A stretch of 64,000 bases of DNA from Azospirillum sp. RU38E (GTDB lineage: Bacteria > Pseudomonadota > Alphaproteobacteria > Azospirillales > Azospirillaceae). The notes beneath the pieces were generated by a model. That model saw nothing but the letters and a program-made list of their open reading frames with translations, was not told the origin of the DNA and made no database searches. How positions within the stretch are numbered: position 1 is the stretch's first letter; each line of letters opens with the position of its first letter. The DNA lies in contig NZ_FZOI01000010.1 in the NCBI RefSeq assembly GCF_900188385.1, positions 1 to 64,000 on the forward strand. Direction: 5' to 3'. Positions 46,048 through 54,895 of the stretch are shown piece by piece. Made by a program: the position numbers and the translations under genes.

Positions 46048-47416
46048 GAGACCCCCGCGCATCCTGCTGGTGGAGGATGAGGACGCCGTGCGCCTGGGCA
46101 TTGAACAGGCGCTGGAACTGGCGGACCTGCCCGTCACCGCCTTTGCCGCCGCTGAACCGGCGCTGGCGGCGCTGAAGGCCGGGCCCGCCGACCTGCTGAT
46201 CACCGATGTGCGCCTGCCCGGCATGGACGGGATGGACCTGCTGCGCGCCGCCCAGGGGCTGGACCCCGATCTGCCCGTGGTGCTGATGACCGGGCATGGC
46301 GATATCAGCATGGCCGTGGGGGCCATGCGCGACGGGGCCTATGATTTCATTGAAAAGCCCTTTGCCTCTGAACGGTTGACCACCACCGTTCACCGCGCCC
46401 TGGAACGAAGCCGCCTGTCGGCGGAGGTTCGGCGGCTGCGCGCGGCCCTGGATGGTGACCATGGCATTGACAGCCTGATCCTGGGCCGGTCACCCGCCAT
46501 GCAGGCGCTGAAACGCACCATTTTGCAGGTGGCCGATACCGGGGCCGATGTGCTGGTGCTGGGGGAGACGGGCAGCGGCAAGGAAATGGTGGCCCGCGCC
46601 CTGCACCAGTTTTCCAGCCGCGCCAACCGGCCCTTTGTGGCGCTGAACTGCGGGGCCATCCCGGAAAGCATGTTTGAAAGTGAGCTGTTCGGGCACGAGG
46701 CCGGGGCCTTCACCGGGGCCGGCAAGCTGCGCATCGGCAAGCTGGAATATGCCGATGGCGGCACCGTCTTCCTGGACGAGATTGAGAGTATGCCGCTGGC
46801 CCTGCAGGTGAAACTGCTGCGGGTGTTGCAGGATCGCAAGGTGGAGCGGTTGGGGGCCAACAAGGCGATCCCGCTGGATTTGCGCTTTGTCGCCGCCACC
46901 AAGGCCGATCTGGGGGAATTGTCGCGCGCCGGCAAGTTCCGGGAGGATTTATATTACCGCCTGAACGTGGTGCCCCTGACCATCCCGCCCTTGCGCGACC
47001 GGCCGGAGGATATCGGCCTGCTGCTGGACCATTTCATGGGCCAGACGGCGGGCCGCCTGGGCCGCGTGCCGCCCTTTGTGTCGGAGGCCGAACGACAGGC
47101 CCTGTTCGCCCATGGCTGGCCGGGCAATGTGCGCGAACTGGGTAACCTGGCCGAACGCGCGGTGATCGGCCTGCCCCTGCTGCCCGCCGGGCTGAGCGGT
47201 GGGGCAGGGGCACCCCCGGCCACGGCCCCCGCTGGCACCCCCGGTTCAGCCAGTCTGGCCGATCTGGTGGACGGCTTCGAACGCCGCCTGATCGCGGACT
47301 CTATGCGCCGCCACAAGGGCGATGTGGCGGCGGTGAGTGCCGAGTTGCAGGTGCCGCGGAAGACGCTGTACGATAAGCTGAAACGGTTCGGGTTGGAGAT
47401 TGAGACGTTTCGGTGA
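46040..47416 (+). CDS. dctD: sigma-54-dependent response regulator DctD
   Basis: 458 residues from the ATG at 46040, overlapping the dctB stop by 8 bases. Receiver domain with D56 (LLITDVRLPGMDGM); AAA+ domain with Walker A GETGSGKEM, the sigma-54 contact loop GAFTGA, and EIESMPLALQ; C-terminal Fis-type helix-turn-helix (DVAAVSAELQVPRKTLYDKL). Phosphorylated by DctB, it activates the sigma-54 promoter upstream of dctA. Confidence 0.93.
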   Translation: MAERPPRILLVEDEDAVRLGIEQALELADLPVTAFAAAEPALAALKAGPADLLITDVRLPGMDGMDLLRAAQGLDPDLPVVLMTGHGDISMAVGAMRDGAYDFIEKPFASERLTTTVHRALERSRLSAEVRRLRAALDGDHGIDSLILGRSPAMQALKRTILQVADTGADVLVLGETGSGKEMVARALHQFSSRANRPFVALNCGAIPESMFESELFGHEAGAFTGAGKLRIGKLEYADGGTVFLDEIESMPLALQVKLLRVLQDRKVERLGANKAIPLDLRFVAATKADLGELSRAGKFREDLYYRLNVVPLTIPPLRDRPEDIGLLLDHFMGQTAGRLGRVPPFVSEAERQALFAHGWPGNVRELGNLAERAVIGLPLLPAGLSGGAGAPPATAPAGTPGSASLADLVDGFERRLIADSMRRHKGDVAAVSAELQVPRKTLYDKLKRFGLEIETFR

Positions 47417-47480
47417 GGGGGAATTTAAGAGTCCGTCTGAAAAGTTTTCGTTCTTTCTCAACATGTTAATGTTTTAATCC

Positions 47481-47561
47481 CGTCACCCCGGCGAAGGCCG
47501 GGGTCCAGTTCGTAGAGCAAAGCGCCTGTGATTCTGGACCCCGGCCTTCGCCGGGGTGACG
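47481..47561. repeat. palindromic intergenic repeat, family 2, copy 2 (perfect)
   Basis: Two 28-base arms (47481-47508 and 47534-47561) are exact complements, beginning CGTCACCCCGGCGAAGGCC, around a 25-base loop containing CGTAGAGCAAAGCGCCTGTG. The loop is shared with the copy at 28810. It sits between dctD and the AT-rich island. Confidence 0.88.
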
Positions 47562-47656
47562 GTAGCGTTTAAAGATAAGACGTGTAAGACGTTGAAATAA
47601 CGTGAAACTTTCCGGACGGACACTAAGAATAATGCTATTTCAGGTATTTTAAATAA

Positions 47657-48112
47657 CTAAAAACAGTATATTTTATATTTCTTCTTCATTAGTCTGCACG
47701 CATATTTCTTTTCCCCCCATTTGCAAGCAAAAGCATCTGAGATTTCAAACCAAGTTCCATCGTTTCCGGTGCCGTGATTTTGCCCCATACAAGAGCACTG
47801 ACACTCGTGGCCTTCTGCATGTAAGCACGCCGAAGCGCATTTTTCTTTTTCTCTATATGGTTGTATTATATACAACTGACCATAGTCCTCTAGGGATCTA
47901 TCGACAAAATCATTAAACCAAGATTTTGGTATCTCCCAGTAATTTTCCGATCTTATCCATATCGGAGACGATTTTCGTCCGTTTTTCAGCCATTTGTAAT
48001 TTAATTCGCTATGCGGGATGCGAACCCTTAACAGTTCCCATGGTCCAGTTCTTCTTAGGGCAACTGGTATCTTTCCTTGATTCCATATTTTTCGTAATTT
48101 ATCATATTCCAT
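47657..48112 (-). CDS. unknown Cys-rich protein in AT-rich island
   Basis: 151 residues from the ATG at 48112 with AAAGGA upstream; the frame is open to 48310 and a longer form cannot be excluded. Codon use is strongly AT-biased, unlike every neighbour, indicating recent transfer. The N-terminal part is basic and Trp-rich (YDKLRKIWNQGKIPVALRR, YWEIPKSWFNDFVD). The C-terminal part has a Cys cluster (CASACLHAEGHECQCSCMGQ followed by NHGTG), likely metal-binding, and a final KWGEKKYACRLMKKK. I do not recognise a characterised family. Confidence 0.55.
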   Translation of the reverse strand: MEYDKLRKIWNQGKIPVALRRTGPWELLRVRIPHSELNYKWLKNGRKSSPIWIRSENYWEIPKSWFNDFVDRSLEDYGQLYIIQPYREKEKCASACLHAEGHECQCSCMGQNHGTGNDGTWFEISDAFACKWGEKKYACRLMKKKYKIYCF

Positions 48113-48448
48113 TCGATGTATCCTTTTATTTTTTGGCCTCTTGCTGCTCTGTTTTTTTATTTCTATTTTTATATGAAAAATATTAATATCTGATTCTATT
48201 ATGAATGAACCAGATTTATTACAGCACCTTTGACTAACGCGGGTTATAGCCCTTTGATTGTTGCGTTCATAAATAAAGTGAAAAATATATTTCCGTCCCT
48301 TTCCATTCAAGGGTATATACTGAAAATCTATAAATACGAAATTATGATATCCTGGATATAAATTTATTTAAAGCAGCAATTGCGTCCTATCTGATGGTTG
48401 TTTTTCTCTCGACCTGCCTCGTTTTTAGGTCCCCGCCTTCTGGGTTTC
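48113..48448. other. AT-rich flank of the island
   Basis: About 335 bases of low GC. The first 200 are an open minus-strand frame continuing the Cys-rich gene, rich in Lys and Ile codons. Nothing else could be identified. Confidence 0.4.
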
Positions 48449-48736
48449 CTAAACCAAAGTCTCCTCCGCAATCCTCGGATTACGATCCAGCAACGCCAGC
48501 AAAACCCGTGCCGCGCCTTCTGGGGAACGACGACCCTTCTCTCAATCCCGCAGTGTTGCAGACGAAACTCCGATGCGGTCGGGGGCAGTATCCTGAGACA
48601 GTCCTTTTTGGCGACGCACGGCGGCAACATCCACCGTTTCGGGGACATGCACCACCAGCCCCGGCACATCCTCCCCCTTGGCATGGGCAAGGGCTTCCTG
48701 AAGCCCTTGGAGAATACGGTCAGCACTGCTGCTCAT
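48449..48736 (-). pseudogene. HTH antitoxin-like gene with in-frame stop
   Basis: From the ATG at 48736 (GAGAGGAACAG upstream) a 95-codon frame encodes an XRE-type antitoxin-like protein: VHVPETVDVAAVRRQKGLSQ and RIGVSSATLRD, then a TGA at 48542-48544, then EKGRRSPEGAARVLLALLDR continuing in the same frame to TAG at 48449. Intact relatives have Trp (TGG) at the stop position (LRDWEKGRR), so a single G-to-A change gave the nonsense codon. The truncated product keeps about two-thirds of the protein. The toxin partner is not intact nearby. Confidence 0.75.
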
Positions 48737-48872
48737 TTTCTGTTCCTCTCCCGCCAAAGTCCGGCAATCAGCGTTGTCCGCGCCTTTAACCTGGCGATTT
48801 CAGCGTATGTGGGGAAAGAAAATATACGCTCAATCAGGGGGTAGCGACAGCCTAGCCGTTACCCGCCACCCC

Positions 48873-49931
48873 TCATCCCAAAACCTCCCCCAACGCCGCC
48901 ACCAGCCGCGCGCACTCGGCTTCCGTCCCCACCGTGATCCGCAGGAAGTCCCCGATCCGGTCCTTCTGGAAGTGCCGGATCAGGATGGCTTTTTCCCGCA
49001 GCGCGGCGGCCAGTTCCTTGCCGGCGTGGTCCGGGTGGCGGGCGAACAGGAAGTTGGCGGCGGAGGGCAGCACCTCGAACCCCAGCCCCTGCAGCGCGAC
49101 CGTCAGCGTCTCCCGGCTGGCGATGATGCGCTGGCGGTGGGTTTCGAACCAGTCCTGGTCGGTCCAGGCGGCCACGGCACCGGCCAGGGCCAGCCGGTCC
49201 AGCGGGTAGGAATTGAAACTGTCCTTCACCCGTTCCATCGCCTCAATCAACGGGCGCTGGCCCACGGCAAAGCCGACGCGCAGGCCCGCCAGGCTGCGCG
49301 ACTTGGAAAAGGTGTGCACCACCAGCAGGTTGGGATAGGTCTTGACCAGCGGGATGGCGCTCTCCGCGCCGAAATCCACATAGGCCTCGTCAATCACCAC
49401 CACCTGATCGGGATGGTCGCGCAGCAGCGTTTCAATCTCGGCCAGCGGCAGGGCGATGCCGGTGGGGGCGTTGGGGTTGGGCAGGATGATGGCGCCACAG
49501 GGCAGCTTGTAATCCGCCACCTGCACCCGCATCGCCGCATCCAGCGGGATGGTGCGGAAATCAATGCCGTAGAGCCGGCAATAGGTGGGGTAGAAACTAT
49601 AGCTGATATCCGGGAACAGCAGCGGCTGATCATGGTTCAGCAGCGCCTGGAAACAGTGGGCCAGCACCTCGTCCGACCCATTGCCGACAAACACCTCATC
49701 CACCGACAGGCCGTGGCTGTCGGCAATCACCTGCCGCAGGGCCAGCCCCGTCGGGTCTGGGTACAGGCGCAGCGTGTCATCCGCCGCCGCCTTGATGGCC
49801 GCCAGCGTGCGCGGGGAGGGGCCATAGGGGTTCTCATTGGTGTTCAGCTTGATCAGACCATGAATCCGGGGCTGTTCACCGGCGACATACGGGGTCAGGC
49901 TGTGAACAAGGGGGCTCCAGAAACGGCTCAT
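48873..49931 (-). CDS. hisC: histidinol-phosphate aminotransferase
   Basis: 352 residues from the ATG at 49931; a TTG two codons earlier is possible. Class II aminotransferase features: [15 protein letters not shown] at the N-terminus, [25 protein letters not shown], the cofactor-binding VIDEAYVDF, and the PLP Lys in [17 protein letters not shown]. It converts imidazole-acetol phosphate and glutamate to histidinol phosphate in histidine synthesis. No other his gene is adjacent; several alphaproteobacteria carry stand-alone hisC copies that may also act on aromatic amino acids. Confidence 0.9.
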   Translation of the reverse strand: MSRFWSPLVHSLTPYVAGEQPRIHGLIKLNTNENPYGPSPRTLAAIKAAADDTLRLYPDPTGLALRQVIADSHGLSVDEVFVGNGSDEVLAHCFQALLNHDQPLLFPDISYSFYPTYCRLYGIDFRTIPLDAAMRVQVADYKLPCGAIILPNPNAPTGIALPLAEIETLLRDHPDQVVVIDEAYVDFGAESAIPLVKTYPNLLVVHTFSKSRSLAGLRVGFAVGQRPLIEAMERVKDSFNSYPLDRLALAGAVAAWTDQDWFETHRQRIIASRETLTVALQGLGFEVLPSAANFLFARHPDHAGKELAAALREKAILIRHFQKDRIGDFLRITVGTEAECARLVAALGEVLG

Positions 49932-50148
49932 TCCCAATCACCAATCGTCGAAGGCGGCCCTGGCCGCACCGGAAAGCAGGGCAATTAACATAGGGATTCT
50001 GCTGGCAGATTGCACGCCCCTCCCAGGGGAAGGCTGCTGCCCATCCGCCGCACGGCTGCCACCCGCCATGATGATTTGCAAATGATAGTGACTCTTATTA
50101 AATCCCAAACCCGTATGAATGAATGTCTACAGCCAGATGGGGAAACCA
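49932..50148. other. divergent region hisC to TonB receptor
   Basis: About 215 bases holding the Fur-like box at 50080-50099 and the receptor ribosome-binding site GGGGAAA. No further gene. Confidence 0.5.
50080..50099 (+). promoter_or_regulatory. Fur-like iron box upstream of the TonB receptor
   Basis: AAATGATAGTGACTCTTATT resembles the Fur consensus GATAATGATAATCATTATC at most positions. It lies about 50 bases before the receptor start, consistent with repression under iron sufficiency. Confidence 0.6.
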
Positions 50149-52254
50149 ATGAAGGTGCGGGGGATGTTGCGGGCGGGTGCTGCCCTGTGGCTGCTGGGGG
50201 CGCTGGCAGCACCCGTGGCGGCGCAGCAGGGGGATGACCAACTGGCCCAGCGCGTGGCGGATGATGATATTGTTGTCATCGGCACCCATGAAAGACTGAA
50301 ACAGCCGGTGACCAGCGGGGCGCTGGGGGAAAAAAGCCTGCTGGACACCCCCTTTTCCACGAGTGTGGTGGACAAGGACGAAATCGCCAAACGTCAGGCC
50401 ACCAGCATCGGCCAGATTTTCATCAATGATCCCGGCGTCTTCTCCTATTCCAGCCCCGGCACTACCAACTGGTGGGGCACACAGATCAGGGGTATTGGTG
50501 TCAATAATTTCTATATTGATGATGTACCGCTGCTGCTTTACTGGGGCGGCGACTTCCCGCTGGAGCCGGTGGAAAGCGTACAGGCCATGAAGGGGCTGAC
50601 CGGCTTCATGTATGGCTTCGGCTCACCGGGCGGGGCCATCCTTTATCAAACCAAGCGCCCGACGGCGCAGCCGCTGCTGACCACTGAACTGGGTTACCGC
50701 AATCCTGGCGTCCGCTATGGCCATATCGATGCTGGCGGCCCGGTGGGCGATGGCCGGCTGGGCTACCGCCTGAATTTGGCCGGCGAACAGGGGACAGCTT
50801 ACACCAAGGCGGGGGTCAATCGCTGGGTTGGCTCCCTGGCGCTGGATTATGCCATCACGCCGGACCTGCGTTGGTATGTCACCGCGACGCATGAAGAAAG
50901 CAAGCTGGAGCATGAGCCGTTCCACGTCTATTGGAGCCAGTACGAAGGTACGGATTTGCCATCCCCCGATCTGGATTTCGATAATGTGAATGTCGAAAAT
51001 TCCTATTACCGCACCCGTACCACCAGCGTGGCGACCGGGCTGGACTGGGACATGGCAGCCGATTGGACGGCCAAGCTGAATTATGGCTATGCCTATAAGA
51101 AGCACCAGTCGAATAAGATGTTCATCTATATGCTGAACCAGGCTGGTGACTATCAGGGCTATGCCTATAATTTCGCTGAGACCGATCAGGGCCATTTCGG
51201 TCAGGCCATGGTGCAGGGCAAGGTGGAAACCGGGCCCATCCGTCATGAACTGGTTGCGGGTGTTTCGCTGCTGCGCCGACCCAGCGATTTTGGTAATGGC
51301 TATTACTGGGGCAATGATTTCAACGGCAATATTTATCAGGAACAGAATTTCCTGGTCACCCGCGATATTGATTACAGCACCAATGGCAATCCATCGGAGG
51401 ACCGGCAGACGGCTTTGTTCATCTCCGATACGCTGCATTTCGGTCCGCAATGGCAGGCGATCTTGGGGGCCCGGCGTACCCGCTACAAGGCCTTGGATTT
51501 CGATGGTGACCCCTCAGTCGATAGCGGCTATCGCACCACTGCCACGACGCCCACCCTGGCGCTGATCTACAAGCCGGCGGAATATGTCTCGCTCTACGGG
51601 TCCTATGTGGAATCCATGGAGGCGGGCACCCGTGTCGGCGGGGATTATGCCAATGCGGGCGAAATCCTGGGGGCCACCATTTCCAAACAATATGAGGGCG
51701 GGGTTAAGTATGAACATCAAAGTCTCAGCTTGACGGCGGCGGCCTTTCGCGTTGAACGGGCCAACCAGATCGATACGGAAACAGACGGGCTGCGCTATCT
51801 CTCCCAGGATGGGTTGAACATCTACAAGGGCGTGGAGTTTTCCGGTTCATACAAGGTGACGTCAGATCTGCGTCTGGGCGTTGGGGCCCTGCACCTGGAT
51901 CCCAAGATCGACAAGGTATCCGCCGGGAACGCGGCGCTGGAAGGCAATACCCCGGCTGAGGCATCGCGCTGGCAGTTGTTGGCCAATGCCGATTATCAGG
52001 TGCCTGCGGTGGAGGGGCTACGCCTGCACGGCAATGTCCGCTATTTTGGCAAGGCGCCGGTTGCCGATGATAATGCGCTCTATATGCCCAGCCGGGTGCT
52101 GACCAATGTCGGGTTCCAGTACAGTACCAGCATCGCCGGCCAGCGGGCCGATATTACCGGCAATATCAACAACCTGTTCAACAAGAAATATTGGAGTTTC
52201 AGCAGCGTCGGGGAAACCCGCAACGCCTCCCTCAGCGTGAAATTCTACTGGTGA
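50149..52254 (+). CDS. TonB-dependent siderophore receptor (FhuE/FoxA-like)
   Basis: 701 residues from the ATG at 50149; an in-frame ATG at 50119 is less well placed. Signal peptide (MLRAGAALWLLGALAAPVAA), then a plug domain (DTPFSTSVVDKDEIAKRQAT, WWGTQIRGIGVNNFYIDDV, GGAILYQTKRP) and a beta-barrel ending in SVKFYW, a terminal aromatic as expected. The plug pattern is that of ferric siderophore receptors. A Fur-like box is upstream. The next gene encodes an exported flavin oxidase, possibly acting on the imported or related compound. Confidence 0.9.
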   Translation: MKVRGMLRAGAALWLLGALAAPVAAQQGDDQLAQRVADDDIVVIGTHERLKQPVTSGALGEKSLLDTPFSTSVVDKDEIAKRQATSIGQIFINDPGVFSYSSPGTTNWWGTQIRGIGVNNFYIDDVPLLLYWGGDFPLEPVESVQAMKGLTGFMYGFGSPGGAILYQTKRPTAQPLLTTELGYRNPGVRYGHIDAGGPVGDGRLGYRLNLAGEQGTAYTKAGVNRWVGSLALDYAITPDLRWYVTATHEESKLEHEPFHVYWSQYEGTDLPSPDLDFDNVNVENSYYRTRTTSVATGLDWDMAADWTAKLNYGYAYKKHQSNKMFIYMLNQAGDYQGYAYNFAETDQGHFGQAMVQGKVETGPIRHELVAGVSLLRRPSDFGNGYYWGNDFNGNIYQEQNFLVTRDIDYSTNGNPSEDRQTALFISDTLHFGPQWQAILGARRTRYKALDFDGDPSVDSGYRTTATTPTLALIYKPAEYVSLYGSYVESMEAGTRVGGDYANAGEILGATISKQYEGGVKYEHQSLSLTAAAFRVERANQIDTETDGLRYLSQDGLNIYKGVEFSGSYKVTSDLRLGVGALHLDPKIDKVSAGNAALEGNTPAEASRWQLLANADYQVPAVEGLRLHGNVRYFGKAPVADDNALYMPSRVLTNVGFQYSTSIAGQRADITGNINNLFNKKYWSFSSVGETRNASLSVKFYW

Positions 52255-52261
52255 CGGTGAC

Positions 52262-52283
52262 GGGGCGGCGATCACGCCGCCCC
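52262..52283 (+). terminator. stem-loop after TonB receptor gene
   Basis: GGGGCGGCG pairs perfectly with CGCCGCCCC around ATCA. It lies 7 bases after the stop. The following T-tract is weak, so termination may be partial. Confidence 0.6.
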
Positions 52284-52390
52284 GCGGCGTTCTGCCGTTT
52301 TGATTGTAAAACTCACCAAATCATTCGCTGAAATATTGCATTCTGCGCATATGCCCTGATAAACCTATGCGATAGGATATCGGAGGCATC

Positions 52391-53902
52391 ATGCTGCGAA
52401 AAATTGAACATAACCGCCGTTCCTTCCTGGCTGGCTTGGGTGGGCTGGCCGTGGCCACACAAATACCGGGGCCGATACGGCTGGCCCGGGCCGCCGATGG
52501 CGACCGGGCCTATTGTCCGCCGCCGTCCGCCTGGACCGATCTGGCCAAGGCGATGCAGGGGCCGGTGCTGCGCCCGGAAGACCCGAACTTCGCCGATATC
52601 TGCCGTCCCAATAACCTGCGCTACAATATCCCGCCCCAGGGCATCGCCCGCTGTGAGCGGGCGGAGGATGTGCTGACCTGCATTCAGTGGGTGAAGAAGC
52701 ATAACAAGCCGTTCGCCGTGCGCTCTGGCGGGCATAATTATGCCGGCTTCTCCTCCACCCCCGGTCTGCTGATCGACATGTCGCTGATGAAGGGGGTGGA
52801 ACCTGTCGGCAAGGATGGGCTGGTGCGGGTGGAGGGCGGCATCTCCAACGCCCTGGTTTACAAGTCACTGGAACGCATGGGCCGCACCATCACCCATGGC
52901 CGCTGTGATGCGGTGGGGGCGGCGGGCTTCCTGCTGGGCGGCGGGATCGGCTTCAACATGCGCCTGCTGGGCATTGGCTCCGACCTGTTGACGGCGACCG
53001 ATCTGGTCACGGCGGAGGGGGAGCTGCACAGCGCCAACGATACCCATGACCGCGACCTGTTCTGGGCCTGCCGCGGCGGGGCCGGCGGCAATTTCGGCAT
53101 CAACACCGCCTTTACCCTACAAACCTACCCGGTCAGCACCGTCACCGTATTCAAGCTGACCTGGGAGGGGGGCGACCTGACAAAGGTGCTGACGGGCTTG
53201 CTGGAACAGCTGAACAGCGCGCCGAAGGAATTTGGCAGCAAGATCAGCGTCACCATGCCCAGCCTGGCTGAACGCTGCGCCGGCAAGGGGATCAGCCTTT
53301 CGGTGCTGGGCCAGCTGCATAAATGCGACAAAACCCTGGAAACCATCTTTGGCAAATGGTGGGAAACAGCCACCAAGAAGGTGGTGAAGCCGGACATCGC
53401 CTATTGGGAAGGCCAGGATTTCCTCAGCGAATCTCCCTATCCCTATTATTATCAGGAAAAATCCAGCTACATGATGGCCCGCCGCGTAACAGAGGCCGCC
53501 ATCGGGGAAATGATGGAGCTGGCGCACAAGCTGCCCGGCACGGCCATGCCGGTGGCCTTCAAATTCTTCCAGCTCGGCGGCACCATCAACCAGATGAAGC
53601 CGACGGAAACCGCCTATGTGCATCGCGGGTTTGACTGGCTGTTCACGGTGGAAATGAACTGGTGGCAGCCCACTGATCCGCCAGCCCAGGTGGAAGCCAA
53701 CCTGCTCTGGCAGCAGAATTTCTATAATCTGGCCAATCAGCAGACCGGGGCGGTGGGGGCCTATCAGAACTTCTCCGACCCCACGCTGGGTGACTGGCCC
53801 ATCGCCTATTATGGGGAGAATTACCCCCGCCTGCAGAAGGTGAAGAAACAGGTGGACCCCAAGTCCCTCTTCACCTTCGCCCAGGCCATTCGGCCGGCGT
53901 AA
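52391..53902 (+). CDS. Tat-exported berberine-bridge-type FAD oxidoreductase
   Basis: 503 residues. N-terminal twin-arginine signal (NRRSFLAGLGGLAVA), then an FAD-binding PCMH domain with the His-attachment segment RSGGHNYAGFSS and the Cys-attachment segment HGRCDAVGAAGFLLGGG, so bicovalent flavin attachment is expected. The C-terminus ends with the berberine-bridge motif region (YYGENYPRLQKVKKQVDPKS, F near the end). Such enzymes oxidise alcohols, sugars or aromatic compounds using O2. GGAGG precedes the start. It lies 136 bases after the TonB receptor; a joint role in handling an imported compound is inferred only. Confidence 0.88.
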   Translation: MLRKIEHNRRSFLAGLGGLAVATQIPGPIRLARAADGDRAYCPPPSAWTDLAKAMQGPVLRPEDPNFADICRPNNLRYNIPPQGIARCERAEDVLTCIQWVKKHNKPFAVRSGGHNYAGFSSTPGLLIDMSLMKGVEPVGKDGLVRVEGGISNALVYKSLERMGRTITHGRCDAVGAAGFLLGGGIGFNMRLLGIGSDLLTATDLVTAEGELHSANDTHDRDLFWACRGGAGGNFGINTAFTLQTYPVSTVTVFKLTWEGGDLTKVLTGLLEQLNSAPKEFGSKISVTMPSLAERCAGKGISLSVLGQLHKCDKTLETIFGKWWETATKKVVKPDIAYWEGQDFLSESPYPYYYQEKSSYMMARRVTEAAIGEMMELAHKLPGTAMPVAFKFFQLGGTINQMKPTETAYVHRGFDWLFTVEMNWWQPTDPPAQVEANLLWQQNFYNLANQQTGAVGAYQNFSDPTLGDWPIAYYGENYPRLQKVKKQVDPKSLFTFAQAIRPA

Positions 53903-53918
53903 CGGAGGGGGGCGTTAA

Positions 53919-54038
53919 AATACCAATCTCCCTTGATCGTGACCGATCCAGGGAGATTTTGCGTTCCCTCACGTGCGGCGGGCCGGCAGTCGCCCGCCTC
54001 CAACCCGCCTAAAGGCCAACCTTCAGGCGGGTTGGTAT
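53919..54038 (-). repeat. intergenic repeat, family 1, copy B (inverted, short form)
   Basis: On the minus strand it begins ATACCAACCCGCC and ends GATTGGTATT. The terminal stem AATCTCCCTTGA...TCAAGGGAGATT is nearly identical to that of copy A, and the centre GGCGACTGCCGG is kept, but about 35 internal bases are missing. It starts 17 bases after the oxidase stop and its other end overlaps the last codons of rcnA. Confidence 0.8.
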
Positions 54039-54883
54039 AAGGTTGGCAGGCTGTGCCAACCGCTCCAGCAGACATAAAGCCCGACCAGCAGGATCAGCCC
54101 GGCGGAGAAATAGGGGGCACGGCGGGCCAGCGCGTTGAAGCCGGGCCAGCGGCTGGCGGCATGGCGCACTGACAAAGCCGCCGCCACCCCCACCAGCACC
54201 AGGGTCAGCGCCAGCCCGATGCTGAAACACAGCACCAGCGCCACGCCCAGCGAGAATTCCTTCAGTTGCAGGCAGAGCAGCAGCACGGTGATGGCGGCGG
54301 GGCAGGGGATCAGCCCGCCGGTCAGGCCGAACAGGATGATCTGCGGTGTCGTCACCGCGCGACCGGCAAAGCGCCGCTCAATCTCCATGGCGTGCTGGCG
54401 TTCATGGGCACCCTGGGGCTCATCTTCATCATGGTCATGATGGTGGTCATGGTGATGGTCGTGCCCGTGATGATGCCCGCCATGGTCATGGTGGCCATGA
54501 TGGTGATGGCCGTGATGATGATGGTGCCCATGCGGATGCAGGTCGCGCCAGGTGCGCCACAGCATCCATAGTGCCACCAGCAGAATGATCACGCCCGACG
54601 CCAGTTGGAACCAGCCCTCATTGGCCTCCACATCCATATTCTGGCCAAAATACAGGCCCAGCAGCGCCACGCTCCATACCACCAGCGTATGTGACAGCGT
54701 GGCCGACAGGCCCAGCAGCACCGCTTGGGTGACGGTGCCCCGCACCGCCACGATGAAGGCCGCCATCATGGTTTTGGAATGGCCCGGTTCCAGCCCGTGC
54801 AGCGCCCCCAACAGGATGGCCGTGGGCGCGAACAGCCAGGCATGGGCCGTGCCTTCGCGCAACAGATCGGCAAAGGGCGTCAT
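54023..54883 (-). CDS. rcnA: nickel/cobalt efflux permease RcnA
   Basis: 286 residues of the NicO family: six membrane segments with HGLEPGHSKTMMAAFIVAVRG near the start and LFGLTGGLIPCPAAITVLLL in the second half. A very His-rich cytoplasmic loop (HPHGHHHHHGHHHHGH and following HD repeats, about residues 115-155) is typical of RcnA. It exports Ni2+ and Co2+. The rcnR gene is 12 bases upstream. The last five codons and stop lie inside repeat copy B. Confidence 0.92.
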   Translation of the reverse strand: MTPFADLLREGTAHAWLFAPTAILLGALHGLEPGHSKTMMAAFIVAVRGTVTQAVLLGLSATLSHTLVVWSVALLGLYFGQNMDVEANEGWFQLASGVIILLVALWMLWRTWRDLHPHGHHHHHGHHHHGHHDHGGHHHGHDHHHDHHHDHDEDEPQGAHERQHAMEIERRFAGRAVTTPQIILFGLTGGLIPCPAAITVLLLCLQLKEFSLGVALVLCFSIGLALTLVLVGVAAALSVRHAASRWPGFNALARRAPYFSAGLILLVGLYVCWSGWHSLPTLYQPA

Positions 54884-54895
54884 GATGCGTAACCT

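Noticed and set aside
48774-49988. 404-codon plus-strand frame opposite hisC
   Set aside because: Antisense shadow of hisC.
54410-54560. Low-complexity CAT/GGT-rich tract as a DNA repeat
   Set aside because: It encodes the His-rich loop of RcnA in frame.
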